DNA of 64,000 nt, from positions 372,001 to 436,000 of the forward strand of contig NZ_BOOQ01000002.1 of assembly GCF_016863315.1 (NCBI RefSeq), given 5' to 3'. Origin of the DNA: Planotetraspora silvatica (GTDB lineage Bacteria > Actinomycetota > Actinomycetes > Streptosporangiales > Streptosporangiaceae). A model generated the notes under the pieces. That model was not told the origin of the DNA and did no database searches. It was given only the letters and a program-made list of their open reading frames with translations. The position numbers and the translations under genes were made by a program. Shown here in pieces: positions 34,249-43,148 of the stretch (its first letter is position 1; every line of letters starts with the position of its first letter).

Positions 34249-34434
34249 GCCGGGTTTTAACGCCTCATACGGAGGCGCGATCCCGCCGGGCCGCAGCACC
34301 AAACAGAACGGACCCGCGGTCTCGGCAGACGGTCGTTCGCCGAGACTCACGAGCACTGGGCTCACCAAAGTCCCGCGGACTGGGGGCCCGGTCGATTACG
34401 TCCATGTTCCCGCCTACCAGGCCGAAGACGGCCG

Positions 34435-35883
34435 TCAGCCCCCCGCGTGAATGCCCTCGACCACCTGGGCCAGCTCGGGTTGCGAACCCGCCGAAACGGT
34501 GACGGCGACGCCCAGGCCCGTGTCCTCCCGCCAGGCGAACCTCTGTTCCCGCGCCGACCTCCACACCATGCCTTCGACTCCGCCGATGACGTCCGGCTCC
34601 GCGTCGACGCCGGCGACGCCGCCTGCCCAGTCCCGATTTCCGACGGCGGTTCCGTGATACACCTCCACAGACACTTGACGCGCCGGATCGTCGGGCGAAC
34701 GCCAGCGCCGGGCCGTCATGACCCAGTCGGGGCCCGTCGACGAACGCGCCGCGCCCAGGCGGAGCCCCTCGGGTACGTAGGGCACCCGCACCTCGTCGAC
34801 CGCGTTTCCCTTCAGCGGCGCGATGGGGGCGATGCCGCGGGCGATCTCCGGCATGGTGTCCACGAGATCCGGTGACGCCCATATCCGTACGCCCAGACCC
34901 GGCCGGATCACCCAGAGGAGCATCCGGCCCTTGTCCCCGAACCCGTTCGTCGACAAGACCCGCCCCTCAAGCGCGGGCGTCCCCCGCATGGCGATCTCGC
35001 GCACCTCGGTCTCACGCACCTTGACAAGCCGCTCGTCCGTCGGCCACGCCGTGACCTCGCGAAAGCTGTCAAGGTCGTGCGCTATGTCGCCCCAGACGAC
35101 CACCACCGACAGGCTCCCGCCGCCGCGGTTGAACCACCGGCCGATACCGTCGGTGATCATGGACGCATTCCCCTGTTCGGTCGTGAAGCCGTCCGGCAGG
35201 TGGCCCAGCCGTACACCTCCGAACGAGCGGGGATCATCGGCGCGGCGGGATGGTGCGGCGGCGGGCCGCGTGCTCGAGGAGGACCGGCTCACGCGCAGTC
35301 CCTTGGCGATGCGGTCCAGCTCACCCTTCATCGACACCGAGGTGATGACCCTCAGCAAGACGCCCGGCTGGGCGACCCATATCCGGTCGGTACGGTCGGT
35401 GGTGGAGGCGAAGCCCTGGCGGGCCGTCGACTCGTCCACGTCACGCAGCACGTTCAGCGACCAGATGTCCATAACATCGGTGATCTTGTTCTTGGGCCGG
35501 TAAACGGACACCTGGATGAACCGGTCTCCCGCCGACCACCTCAGCCCTTCGCCCCAGAGGCGGATCGTGTCCCCGCGGTCGCGCTCCTCCAGCGACACCC
35601 GTTCCGGCTCGCCCATGTCGGCGGGCAAATAGTGCACCTCGACCCCATCAACCTCCGCGACGACCCTGTCAGAAACAGACCGGTCGGTTCGCGACAGTGT
35701 CACGAAGGCCGGTACGGCTCCCGCCGCGACGACGACGGCGGCAGCGGCGGCCACCAGCTTCAGGCGGCGGGACTTGCGGCGGCGCGAGAGCCGTACGACC
35801 CGGTCGGCCAGATCGGGCGCGGCCCGCAATATGGCGGTTTCCTCCGCCATGGCCGCGCGCAGCTCGTTCTCAAGCCTCGACAT
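34435..35883 (-). CDS. Sigma-factor-associated membrane protein (probable anti-sigma)
   Basis: 482 residues. An N-terminal acidic/basic cytosolic part (LENELRAAMAEETAILRAAP, RVVRLSRRRKSRRLK) precedes one transmembrane helix (LVAAAAAVVVAAGAVPAFV), then a large extracytoplasmic domain of two similar halves. The start overlaps the stop of the sigma factor by 14 bp. Position and topology fit an anti-sigma or sensor for that factor, but no named anti-sigma domain is recognisable. Confidence 0.8.
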   Translation of the reverse strand: MSRLENELRAAMAEETAILRAAPDLADRVVRLSRRRKSRRLKLVAAAAAVVVAAGAVPAFVTLSRTDRSVSDRVVAEVDGVEVHYLPADMGEPERVSLEERDRGDTIRLWGEGLRWSAGDRFIQVSVYRPKNKITDVMDIWSLNVLRDVDESTARQGFASTTDRTDRIWVAQPGVLLRVITSVSMKGELDRIAKGLRVSRSSSSTRPAAAPSRRADDPRSFGGVRLGHLPDGFTTEQGNASMITDGIGRWFNRGGGSLSVVVVWGDIAHDLDSFREVTAWPTDERLVKVRETEVREIAMRGTPALEGRVLSTNGFGDKGRMLLWVIRPGLGVRIWASPDLVDTMPEIARGIAPIAPLKGNAVDEVRVPYVPEGLRLGAARSSTGPDWVMTARRWRSPDDPARQVSVEVYHGTAVGNRDWAGGVAGVDAEPDVIGGVEGMVWRSAREQRFAWREDTGLGVAVTVSAGSQPELAQVVEGIHAGG

Positions 35884-36373
35884 TCGTGACCACCTCCCGG
35901 TCCAGCAGCATGCGGAGCCGCGCCAGGGCCTTGGATGCCTGGCTCTTGACCGTCCCGACCGAGCACCCGAGGATCAGGGCCGTCTGCGCCTCGGTCATGT
36001 CCTCCCAGTACCGGAGCACCATCACCGCGCGCTGGCGGGGCGGCAGCGCGCGGAGCGCGTCGAGCAGCACCTGGCGCAGCTCGATGTCTGCACCCGGCAC
36101 AGGCGTGTCCGGCGGGGTGTGCATGGGAATCAGCCGCAGGATCGCGCGGCGGCGGGCCCGGTTAATGGCCAGGTTGACGATGATCCGTCGCACGTACGGT
36201 TCGGGGTCGGAGTCGCGGTGCAGCCGGTGCCAGTTGCGGTAGGCCCGTTCGAGCGCGCTCTGCAGCACGTCTTCCGCGTCGGCCGCCGATCCGCAGGTCA
36301 GATATGCCGTACGCAACAGGGCTGTGGCCCTGGCCGCCACGAAGTCGGCGAACCCCTCGGCGGTCGGGGTCAT
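35870..36373 (-). CDS. SigE-family RNA polymerase sigma factor (ECF)
   Basis: 167 residues. Region 2 (residues 8-80: FVAARATALLRTAYLTCG, AEDVLQSALERAYRNW, PEPYVRRIIVNLAINRARR) and region 4 (about 105-155: LRALPPRQRAVMVLRYWEDM, LGCSVGTVKSQASKALARLR) are complete. It matches the actinobacterial SigE-type ECF subgroup. It is translated just ahead of its probable anti-sigma partner. Confidence 0.93.
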   Translation of the reverse strand: MTPTAEGFADFVAARATALLRTAYLTCGSAADAEDVLQSALERAYRNWHRLHRDSDPEPYVRRIIVNLAINRARRRAILRLIPMHTPPDTPVPGADIELRQVLLDALRALPPRQRAVMVLRYWEDMTEAQTALILGCSVGTVKSQASKALARLRMLLDREVVTNVEA

Positions 36374-36872
36374 AAAGCTCCTCGGGTCATGCCCTCATAT
36401 ACGCGTGATCGGAGAGAAAGGTTGTCCGCCGGTTTGCGCGATCCCGACGAGCACGGCGACCAGCGTGCAGCCCTGCTCCTCGTGGAGGCGCGCGCACAGG
36501 TCGAGGATCTCGATCTGGTGGTGGTCTCACTGAAAGCGTGCAACCACGGCTGATCGTCAGCATGGCGGCGGACGAACCTGGCGTCGTGCACAAGGAAGTG
36601 CCCTATGTAGCTGTTGCTGCTTCAGTGTGTCTCCCGGGACCACTCGCAGCCGGGCTTTGGCCAGGACGTCCAGGCCCATGTAGCGGCGGGCTTCAGTCCA
36701 TTCATTGGTCTGCTCGGCAGGACGGCGCCGACGAGTGGGATGACGGCTTCCCGGTCGGGGAAAATGCCGACGACGTCGATGCGGCGGCAGCTTCGGCCGC
36801 AGCCCAAATGCGCGCCATCATCCCAGCCAGGCTCACCAACTTTCTGATCGCGACAGCCGTCATCATGGCGTC
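36374..36872. other. 499-bp region without an intact gene
   Basis: It contains the probable transposase remnant (36628-36735, minus). A short plus-strand C-terminal-looking frame ending LVVVSLKACNHG at 36553 has no visible start domain and is unidentified. The region looks like decayed accessory DNA. Confidence 0.5.
36628..36735 (-). pseudogene. Probable IS256-type transposase C-terminal remnant
   Basis: Read on the minus strand, this segment encodes EQTNEWTEARRYMGLDVLAK followed by ARLRVVPGDT, resembling the ending (W-x-x-x-RRYM) of actinobacterial IS256-family transposases. No upstream catalytic domain or terminal inverted repeats are visible. The identification rests on recall of the family ending. 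Confidence 0.4.
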
Positions 36873-37217
36873 ATGGGCACCTGGGTCTACATACGCGGCT
36901 GGCTGGAGTTCAACGGGCAACGGTCGGAAGCGGAACGCATCATTCGCGAAGGAAACTCCGAAGGCTGGACCTTCCCCGAAGGCGGCTGGCTCGACGCGGC
37001 TTGCTACGCCCGAGCTGTGCGCGCAATTGCCGTCGACGACGTCCTCGATCAGATCCGGCGAATCAGCTCTCTTCCTGCCACTGACGAAGACAACGATCGT
37101 GTCTGCGGCCTCTTCTTCGCCTTCCACGAGGTAGACGGTCAATCCGAATGGCAGGTCCGCAACGGCGAGGTCTTCATCAGCCCAGCCGCACCACGCTACG
37201 ACTACCTATGGAAATAG
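36873..37217 (+). CDS. Uncharacterised small protein
   Basis: 114 residues: GTWVYIRGWLEFNGQRSEAE, GWTFPEGGWLDAACYARAVR, an acidic middle and VFISPAAPRYDYLWK at the end. Cytosolic, with no membrane segment. It resembles small acidic proteins found among immunity genes, but I cannot name the family. Third-position G/C bias is weaker than in neighbouring core genes, fitting transferred DNA. Confidence 0.7.
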   Translation: MGTWVYIRGWLEFNGQRSEAERIIREGNSEGWTFPEGGWLDAACYARAVRAIAVDDVLDQIRRISSLPATDEDNDRVCGLFFAFHEVDGQSEWQVRNGEVFISPAAPRYDYLWK

Positions 37218-37461
37218 ACACACGTCATACGTACGGGCCACCACACAGTCTCCGGCGGGGGCACGCCGGCTCCGGGATGATCGCCCGCTCGTCACCATCT
37301 GGCCCGTAGACGGCTGAGGTCGGAGCCTGATCAGCCCACCCGCCATCGACCCGGCACAAGCCGAGCAGACCATGGCTGTCGGGTCCACCTTCGGGCGGGT
37401 CGGGCGGCAGACGGATGATCAGTCGGGCGAACCTCGCGCGAGCGCGCGGAAGAATGAACCC

Positions 37462-37941
37462 GTGCAACGATTCGACGCCGCTGGAGCTGACCTCGTCCCT
37501 GGTCAACACGTCCGAGTCCGGGTGACTGATCAGCACCCGTGGGGAGTCATCGCGACGATCATCGGCCATGAGGACATCGGCGCGTCAATCGACGGCGCAT
37601 CGATCGACAGTCCTTCCGGCGAAAGCCGCGCTTGGTTAGGGGAGTATCCCGCTGTCGGGTCGGAGATTGACGCGGTGGTTCAGGAGATCCGCCGCTGGCA
37701 TCCACCGGCATGGGTGCGGTTGACCATACGCGCCCGGGACCTAGACAGCTTTCAGTGGCCGTGCGACTTCTGCGGCACTCCCACAATCTTGAGCCCAGGT
37801 GGCGATGGGGTGGTCATGGATGTCAGGAGCGCCGACGGCCCCGGCAGTCATGCCATCGTCGCCCATCGGGAGTGTCTGAGAGGTCATCTGAATGAGCGGA
37901 GCCACGAACGCGCTCGTGTCGACTCGGTAGGTCGACGCTGA
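37462..37941 (+). CDS. Uncharacterised S1/OB-like domain protein
   Basis: 159 residues. The first half (DLVPGQHVRVRVTDQHPWGV, ATIIGHEDIGASID) looks like an S1/OB-type beta barrel, and the middle has VVQEIRRWHPPAWVRLTIR. The second half carries CDFCGT, a single CxxC. The function is unknown. GTG 37462 is preceded by GGAAG. It ends one base before the next gene's start, so the two are likely co-translated. Confidence 0.7.
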   Translation: MQRFDAAGADLVPGQHVRVRVTDQHPWGVIATIIGHEDIGASIDGASIDSPSGESRAWLGEYPAVGSEIDAVVQEIRRWHPPAWVRLTIRARDLDSFQWPCDFCGTPTILSPGGDGVVMDVRSADGPGSHAIVAHRECLRGHLNERSHERARVDSVGRR

Positions 37942-38427
37942 ATGAGGATGGCAGACGGAGACGGCTTGGCTGCGGCCGGCGACGTACGCAACCACTGGAT
38001 AGCCGCCTATCAGCTCAACCAACTCCATGCCCAACTCCCCGAGCAAGGAGAAGGCCGACGGGTGTTCGCCCGCCTGGCCTTCTTCGCACTGGACAGCGCG
38101 GAGAAGGCCGGCTATCCCAAGCAGGATGCGGACGCCGTACGGTTCAACCTCCGTGCCTTGCTGATCAGAGAGCTTCCGTCGGACGGAGATCCCCTGTGGG
38201 ATCCCGATGTGCTCGGCGCGGATGTTCTGGCAGCACTACCGCTGGCCTTGCTGGAGGCCCAAGCGTGGAGCACTGATTGGGCCACCCGACCCAGAGTCGA
38301 AATCCTGGCTCTGCGCACCTGCAAGAACCTGCTCGGGTCAATGAGGACGATCGCCGACCGTGTGACCGGCGAACCGCTGAGAACGCAGCTTGATCAATGG
38401 TTGGAGCTCTGGCCGCGTCTCCCCTGA
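37942..38427 (+). CDS. Uncharacterised helical protein
   Basis: 161 residues, helical and acidic (AYQLNQLHAQLPEQGEGRRV, ARLAFFALDSAEKAG). It starts immediately after the preceding stop (TGAATG), so it is translationally linked to the S1-like gene. No recognised family. Within the island, its company suggests an immunity-type or accessory role. Confidence 0.65.
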   Translation: MRMADGDGLAAAGDVRNHWIAAYQLNQLHAQLPEQGEGRRVFARLAFFALDSAEKAGYPKQDADAVRFNLRALLIRELPSDGDPLWDPDVLGADVLAALPLALLEAQAWSTDWATRPRVEILALRTCKNLLGSMRTIADRVTGEPLRTQLDQWLELWPRLP

Positions 38428-38635
38428 TCGTCGTGTCATTAGCGTGCCATTAGCCCCGGTAAGACGAGGGCACTCACGGTCACTCGCGACCGACCCCAGC
38501 CGCAGGTCAGTGCCTCCACAAGGCATGTTCCCTACAATTCCCAAGCTGACAATGCGGTTCATCCTCCCCGTGCCGAAGTTGTTCGATCAACAGTTACTCG
38601 GGCGTCTGTCAGATGCGGCTGGGATGATCGTGGAC

Positions 38636-39394
38636 ATGTCCACGGATTGGTTACATCTCGAGCACGCGTATGGTGCCGCAACCGACGTCCCACGACTCTT
38701 TGAAGAGGCCGCGGATCCGGAATTGGCTGTCGAAGCGTGGGATGAACTGTGGTCTTGTCTCTGCCATCAGGGAACGGTTTACCCGGCGAGCTTTGCCGCT
38801 CTGCCTGTTCTGGCGGACATCGCCACCGGTCGTAGGCCGGGCGATTCCCGGCGCGCGATTTCCTTGGCTAGCCGTATCGTCGTCGGGGAGGAGCACCTCC
38901 ATCAACCGGGATATTGCCGTGAGCACTACCCGGCAGCGATCGAAGACCTGCGCCGGATGACCCAGCACTACATGACGGCGGAACCGTTCGACGGCAGCGA
39001 ACGCGACTATCTCTATCCGCTGGAGGACCTCCTGGCCTTCGAGGGGGTACCGGTGTGGAGCCACTGCTTGCTCCCCGATCTCCACGACGCGATCTGCCCG
39101 TCGTGCTCAGAGTGCCTGGAGATCGACTTCTACCACGCCCCTCCTGGCACTCGTCGTCGCGATCCACATGAGAGCCTGCGCAAGCTCAACTTCAAAGGGC
39201 CGACGCTGACCGGTGTCCGCCCGGCGGCGCCCGCCGACCTCCAGCAGCCGGCCTCCCGGCTGTATCGCCTGGCCGTCAACGCCGGCCAATCAGCGGCCGC
39301 TGAACATCTGACCTATCTGTTTGGGCGTGCGACCTGCCCGAGTTGCGCTGCGGACTTCTCAGTGCCGGAGCAGATTGAAGCCTGCAATTCATAG
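38636..39394 (+). CDS. Uncharacterised HEAT-repeat-like protein
   Basis: 252 residues from ATG 38636: TDWLHLEHAYGAATDVPRLF and AWDELWSCLCHQGTVYPASF, and later a CPSCSECLEIDFYH and CPSCAADF cysteine-pair region that may bind zinc. The first part resembles actinobacterial proteins with HEAT-like repeats of unknown function. It is located in the island among immunity-type genes. Confidence 0.72.
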   Translation: MSTDWLHLEHAYGAATDVPRLFEEAADPELAVEAWDELWSCLCHQGTVYPASFAALPVLADIATGRRPGDSRRAISLASRIVVGEEHLHQPGYCREHYPAAIEDLRRMTQHYMTAEPFDGSERDYLYPLEDLLAFEGVPVWSHCLLPDLHDAICPSCSECLEIDFYHAPPGTRRRDPHESLRKLNFKGPTLTGVRPAAPADLQQPASRLYRLAVNAGQSAAAEHLTYLFGRATCPSCAADFSVPEQIEACNS

Positions 39395-39439
39395 CAACCC
39401 CCAGTTCTCTCCCGGCAGCCCTTGCAATCGCCGCGAACA

Positions 39440-39590
39440 TGGATGCGAGCATCCGGCCCCCGCGTCCGACCGCAGTACGTGACCGCGACCAGGAGTTCCC
39501 GAGCCTGAGCCGGGTTGACGACAGAACCTCGATCTATCTCGCCATTCGCCTTGGGGCGACGCAGCTTCACCCGGTCAAGGGCGGCGCTCC
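39440..39590 (-). pseudogene. Tyrosine-integrase remnant
   Basis: About 45 codons on the minus strand read ALDRVKLRRPKANGEIDRGS, VVNPAQARELLVAVTYCG and RTRGPDAR. This matches the linker between the SAM-like core-binding and catalytic domains in actinobacterial phage/ICE integrases (typically NPxDRV...APK...VVNPxQARxLL). Frames are broken on both sides and no catalytic Arg/His/Tyr remains. It lies inside the tRNA-adjacent, direct-repeat-bounded segment. Confidence 0.6.
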
Positions 39591-39792
39591 GCGCCGCCTC
39601 ACGGCCCTACGCCCGCACGGCGGCCGGGCATGCGGTCTGGAGGCCGGTCCCGACCGCCGGCAACTCGGGCCGCCCGTACCCATCGTGTACCTGCTGACCC
39701 GTTTCGCGCCCGCGCACGGCGATGCCTACCGCTCCACTCGACGAGCGGAAATCAGCTCCGGCGCCCCAGCGGTCGCGCAATAGCATCCGAGC

Positions 39793-40494
39793 ATGGACAC
39801 GTCGTCTGATCCCGACCGCGCGTTGGACGCTCTCTACGCGGCCTTCTCTCGGTATCCGCTTCCAGCCAAGGCCGACGTGTGTGACCACTGCGTGCCGGCT
39901 GAGCTGGTTCGCGCGGCGCGTGCCGCACCGCTTCGGATGCTTAGCGCGTCCGCGCTGGAGCCATACGTCTGGAATGGCCTGTTCACATGGGGAGACATCG
40001 AGGAGTTCAAGCACTATCTGCCCCGGCTGCTGGATCTGCTCATCATCGAAGAGTTCGGCGCCCTTCACGCCTCTTCTTTGATGCTGCGAGTCGGTGTCAG
40101 GTGGCGAAGGTGGAGAAAGATCGAGCAAGAAGCCGTCATCGCCACCGTCAGCTCGTGGTGGCGACACACCCTCAACGGCTATCCGCGTGACGTCGACGTC
40201 ATGACGTTGATCGAAATCATCGGTGACAGTCTGGAGCTGGACCTGGCTCCGTACCTGGCCGAGTGGGAGTCGAACAGCACGGAGGCGGCGGCTCGTCACA
40301 TGGCGTGGTTCATGCACGACTTCACCGTCAGCGTCGCCCATGACACCGAGTGGTTCGTGCTCCTGGACAACTGGATCAGGGGGCCGGCACCCGCGGCGAT
40401 CCTGGAACGCGGATTCTTTTCCGCCAGCTCACCCCAGGTAGCCCAAGAATTCTCTGACGCACTTGAGACCCACCGCATCTGGAGCCGACACTGA
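39793..40494 (+). CDS. Uncharacterised protein
   Basis: 233 residues starting ATG 39793: SSDPDRALDALYAAFSRYPL, VCDHCVPAELVR, and YVWNGLFTWGDIEEFKHYLP. It is helical, with an acidic C-terminal half. It has the feel of immunity-type or SMI1-like proteins but I cannot assign a family. Confidence 0.72.
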   Translation: MDTSSDPDRALDALYAAFSRYPLPAKADVCDHCVPAELVRAARAAPLRMLSASALEPYVWNGLFTWGDIEEFKHYLPRLLDLLIIEEFGALHASSLMLRVGVRWRRWRKIEQEAVIATVSSWWRHTLNGYPRDVDVMTLIEIIGDSLELDLAPYLAEWESNSTEAAARHMAWFMHDFTVSVAHDTEWFVLLDNWIRGPAPAAILERGFFSASSPQVAQEFSDALETHRIWSRH

Positions 40495-40599
40495 ACCGCC
40501 ACAAGGCGCCTCCGTGGGGCTTCCGTGCGTCGGGATGCCTGCCGGTCCCCGCCGCGAGCAGCTCGGGCCACCCGGTCACTCACCAGCCGTCCGAACCCG

Positions 40600-40983
40600 C
40601 TAACCCGTCGGCTCTCCGTCAAGTGCCTCGCTGTCCGAATGCTCGAGAGCCGACTCATCAGACCAACGGTGCCAGTCGAACGGCTCCCGCCAACCTGGCA
40701 ACCGGTACAACCACATCGTGAACGCCTGGCACATCAGCCCAAGGTTCCGACTGGACGTCTGGAAGTGAGCATCGGCATCGCCCTCCCGATACTCCAACCA
40801 GTAAGTCCCATCGTCCCGAAGATAGGCCTGCATGTAGTGCTGATCATTCTCAACGTCAAGCCGCTCCACGATGGCGAACCGATTGGTCCCTGTAAGACCG
40901 AACAACAGTGCACGGATATCTTCCGAGTTCGGGTCCTCTACCGCATCGCCGCGCTGATTCCATGCGCGCGCCCCTGTAGCCAT
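40600..40983 (-). CDS. Immunity-like uncharacterised protein
   Basis: 127 residues: LTGTNRFAIVERLDVENDQH, YMQAYLRDDGTYWLEYREGD and a tryptophan-rich end (GWREPFDWHRW). The pattern YMQA...DGTYWLEYREG...HF resembles small Imm1-type proteins that neutralise polymorphic toxins. No cognate toxin is seen. ATG 40983 is the only suitable start. The family assignment is tentative. Confidence 0.6.
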   Translation of the reverse strand: MATGARAWNQRGDAVEDPNSEDIRALLFGLTGTNRFAIVERLDVENDQHYMQAYLRDDGTYWLEYREGDADAHFQTSSRNLGLMCQAFTMWLYRLPGWREPFDWHRWSDESALEHSDSEALDGEPTG

Positions 40984-41140
40984 GGGAGAGAAGGTAACAA
41001 GGCCGGCCTCCGGCGGGAGCTCTCCGGCTCCGGGGTGATTGCCAAGGGCCTGCTCATGGTCGCTGGCCGTAGATGGCTGAGGTAAGGGTCTGATCAGGAT
41101 GGCGGAGGCGTGCGCGCCGCACATCGCGATGCAAGCCGGT

Positions 41141-41623
41141 CTATGCCAGGCCACGTCTGTCGTAACGCCACTCCGCGGCATTCCACCCCGCATAGGTGGC
41201 CCCCAAAGGACCGAACGAGATACGGGGATCGTCAGACTGCACGAGGCAAAACATGCGATGCCCCACCAGCATCGCCGTCTGCGCGTTTCCGGTGATGATG
41301 TCGAGGGTCTTCTCCGCAACCTCGGGAAGGCGCTCCGTGAACTTGTCGTAGCCGGTCAGTACGAGGACCAGACCGGTCGCATCCGGTCGAGCCCCGTACT
41401 CGCAGAACGCAACGTCACTCAGACAGTCATTCAGCGCAGCTAAGACGCCCCCGTAGTAGTCCGGGAAATCAAGAGCCGTAGCGAAGTCCCGATGCAGGTC
41501 ATCCTCTGTCAGCCAGACTGACGCATCGAAGTGAATCACCTGGTAGCCATGCGCGAGTAGCCAGCCGATCGTCTCATCCAGAACCGACCGCCGCCAAAAG
41601 AGCGTCACGAACGAGCCCGCCAT
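41141..41623 (-). CDS. Barstar-family protein (ribonuclease inhibitor-like)
   Basis: 160 residues. The barstar hallmark FATALDFPDYYGGVLAALND, with the conserved F-P-x-Y-(F/Y)-G and the following LNDCLSDV helix, sits near residues 52-80. Barstar domains cap barnase-type RNases. A C-terminal extension (LDIITGNAQTAMLVGHRMFC) is unassigned. No barnase-like toxin gene is present in the window, so it may be an orphan immunity protein. Confidence 0.75.
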   Translation of the reverse strand: MAGSFVTLFWRRSVLDETIGWLLAHGYQVIHFDASVWLTEDDLHRDFATALDFPDYYGGVLAALNDCLSDVAFCEYGARPDATGLVLVLTGYDKFTERLPEVAEKTLDIITGNAQTAMLVGHRMFCLVQSDDPRISFGPLGATYAGWNAAEWRYDRRGLA

Positions 41624-41939
41624 GAGGCGGTAGTCCAAGGGGTGGTGAAGCGGGCATCCCGATCAAAGACGGCCATGATGGTCAGGCTAGTGATCGCCAG
41701 GTATAGCAAGATCTCAAATCGCGTGGCCGCGCATTTCAAGTCCGGCACATACGCGGAATACTTCCAGGCCGTTCGGCTCAGGTGCGCATAGCGATATCGG
41801 CGTCTCCCGGAACAATTCCATGCCCGTACGCCGAAGGACCCCGAGAGATCTCCCGGGGTCCTGTCGTTGGTTCTTGTGCTTCATACCGCGTGTGCTTCCA
41901 AGATCTGGCGGTTGGCCGGGTCTCATTCGCTCGGGTGAA
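41624..41939. other. Island right flank, 316 bp without a gene
   Basis: It contains the right 44-bp direct repeat with its terminator. Just before it, TTCAAGTCC at about 41737 recalls the tRNA-Met T-loop, which might be a trace of a duplicated tRNA end; the match is too short to rely on. Confidence 0.5.
41823..41866. repeat. 44-bp direct repeat flanking the island (right copy)
   Basis: It matches the left copy at 34205-34248 apart from three substitutions and contains the same terminator stem at 41835-41862. The distance between copies is 7,618 bp. Confidence 0.75.
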
Positions 41940-42824
41940 TCAGACCCTCTGCCTGGTTCGGCCGGCCGCGACGAACGACGTCAGTACGAGCAGGGTGAGC
42001 ACGCCCCAGTAAGCGAAGGCATTTCTGCCGTGCAGGAGGAGGGTCTCGCCAAAGTAGGTCAGGCCAGGGATCAGATAGAGGGCGGCCGCGAGCGCCCATC
42101 GGGCGTCCCGGATCGCGACAGTGGCCCAGATCACGACCCCGAGCGCCAGCACCTCGACGCCCGCCCGGAAGAGGTGCTTCAGCCCCAGGAAGCCATAGAT
42201 GGGGACGGCGTACTCCGCCACCCAGACGAGCGCCGGGATGAGGAGCCATGACCACGATCGGGTGGGGAGCCTCTTCCCTGTCCGCACTGCGAGGACGGCC
42301 AGGCCGATGACGACTATCCAGTAAGGCAGCATTTGCCCTACAGAGGTATAGAACGGGCCAACTTTGAGCACCCCGTGATCGGAGCCGTCCAAGAACAGCC
42401 AGCGGCTGGTGTCGAGTGCGGCGATCAGCGCAAGGGGCAGAGCCAGCCACACCCATCCACGGATGATCGCCACCATCAGCACGATCGCACCGAGTGTCCA
42501 GACAGGTCGATCGAGGGCATCCCAGATAGGTCCCGACCGAATACTAATTTCCAGGGCGAACGTGGTCGTCGCGACGGCGAGCACGCCCAGGTGCAGCCCG
42601 TCCGCCCACCAGGGCACCCCCTCTGGCCTGGCGTTCCTCGCACGAGCGGCGAACCCGCCGGCGATGAGAGCGAACGCCTCCCTCAGCGCGGGACGGCCCG
42701 CCTGAGGATCGGACGCCTCCATCAGCGTGCTGACGAGCTCGTCACCGTGCGAGTCGCGATAGATCTTCGGGTAGGCCCTGAGGAGACTGCGGTAGCGCCG
42801 TTCGAGCGCGGCCTCGGTGCTCAT
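41940..42824 (-). CDS. Polytopic membrane protein co-encoded with PadR
   Basis: 294 residues. A cytosolic N-terminus (LERRYRSLLRAYPKIYRDSH) precedes about six hydrophobic segments (LHLGVLAVATTTFAL, TLGAIVLMVAIIRGWVWLAL, YWIVVIGLAVLAVR and others). The start overlaps the stop of the PadR regulator by four bases (ATGA), a typical arrangement for PadR-controlled membrane proteins. Its function is unknown. Confidence 0.85.
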   Translation of the reverse strand: MSTEAALERRYRSLLRAYPKIYRDSHGDELVSTLMEASDPQAGRPALREAFALIAGGFAARARNARPEGVPWWADGLHLGVLAVATTTFALEISIRSGPIWDALDRPVWTLGAIVLMVAIIRGWVWLALPLALIAALDTSRWLFLDGSDHGVLKVGPFYTSVGQMLPYWIVVIGLAVLAVRTGKRLPTRSWSWLLIPALVWVAEYAVPIYGFLGLKHLFRAGVEVLALGVVIWATVAIRDARWALAAALYLIPGLTYFGETLLLHGRNAFAYWGVLTLLVLTSFVAAGRTRQRV

Positions 42825-43132
42825 GCGCCCATCACCGCGATCTGACCCGTGACGACCCGGGCGGCCTGCTGGAGCCGTACCGCCTCCTCGCGGACGGCGG
42901 TGCCGCCGTCGTCGGTGATCCGGTAGTAGCGTCTCGGCCGGCCATCGACGACCTCTTCCCTGTCCAACACCACCAGGCCCGCCTCCACGAGCCGGTCAAG
43001 TGCGCCATACAGGGTGCCGACGGCCAGTTTCACGCGGCCGCCCGACTGATCACCCGCGCGCTTGATGATCCCGTAGCCATGGAGCGGAGCCTCCAAAAGT
43101 GCGGCGAGGATGAAGTACGTCGCCTCTGTCAT
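42821..43132 (-). CDS. PadR-family transcriptional regulator
   Basis: 103 residues, winged helix: MTEATYFILAALLEAPLHGY, GIIKRAGDQSGGRVKLAVGT, LYGALDRLVEAGLVVLD, then a C-terminal helix. It should repress itself and the downstream membrane protein. ATG 43132 gives the canonical MTEATYFIL start; the upstream ATG at 43153 lies inside the operator palindrome. Confidence 0.92.
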   Translation of the reverse strand: MTEATYFILAALLEAPLHGYGIIKRAGDQSGGRVKLAVGTLYGALDRLVEAGLVVLDREEVVDGRPRRYYRITDDGGTAVREEAVRLQQAARVVTGQIAVMGA

Positions 43133-43148
43133 CTTGCTCACGAACGGC

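Larger units (their letters stand above)
34021..34434. other. tRNA 3' flank, 414 bp, no supported gene
   Basis: It contains the terminator and 44-bp direct repeat at 34205-34248. An 86-codon minus-strand frame runs across the tRNA and ends in the VGRVGLEPTTHGL that tRNA genes often produce when mistranslated, so I do not annotate it. Confidence 0.6.

Noticed and set aside
41730-41745. tRNA fragment at the right island end
   Set aside because: Only about nine bases match the tRNA-Met T-loop, not enough to claim an attachment site.
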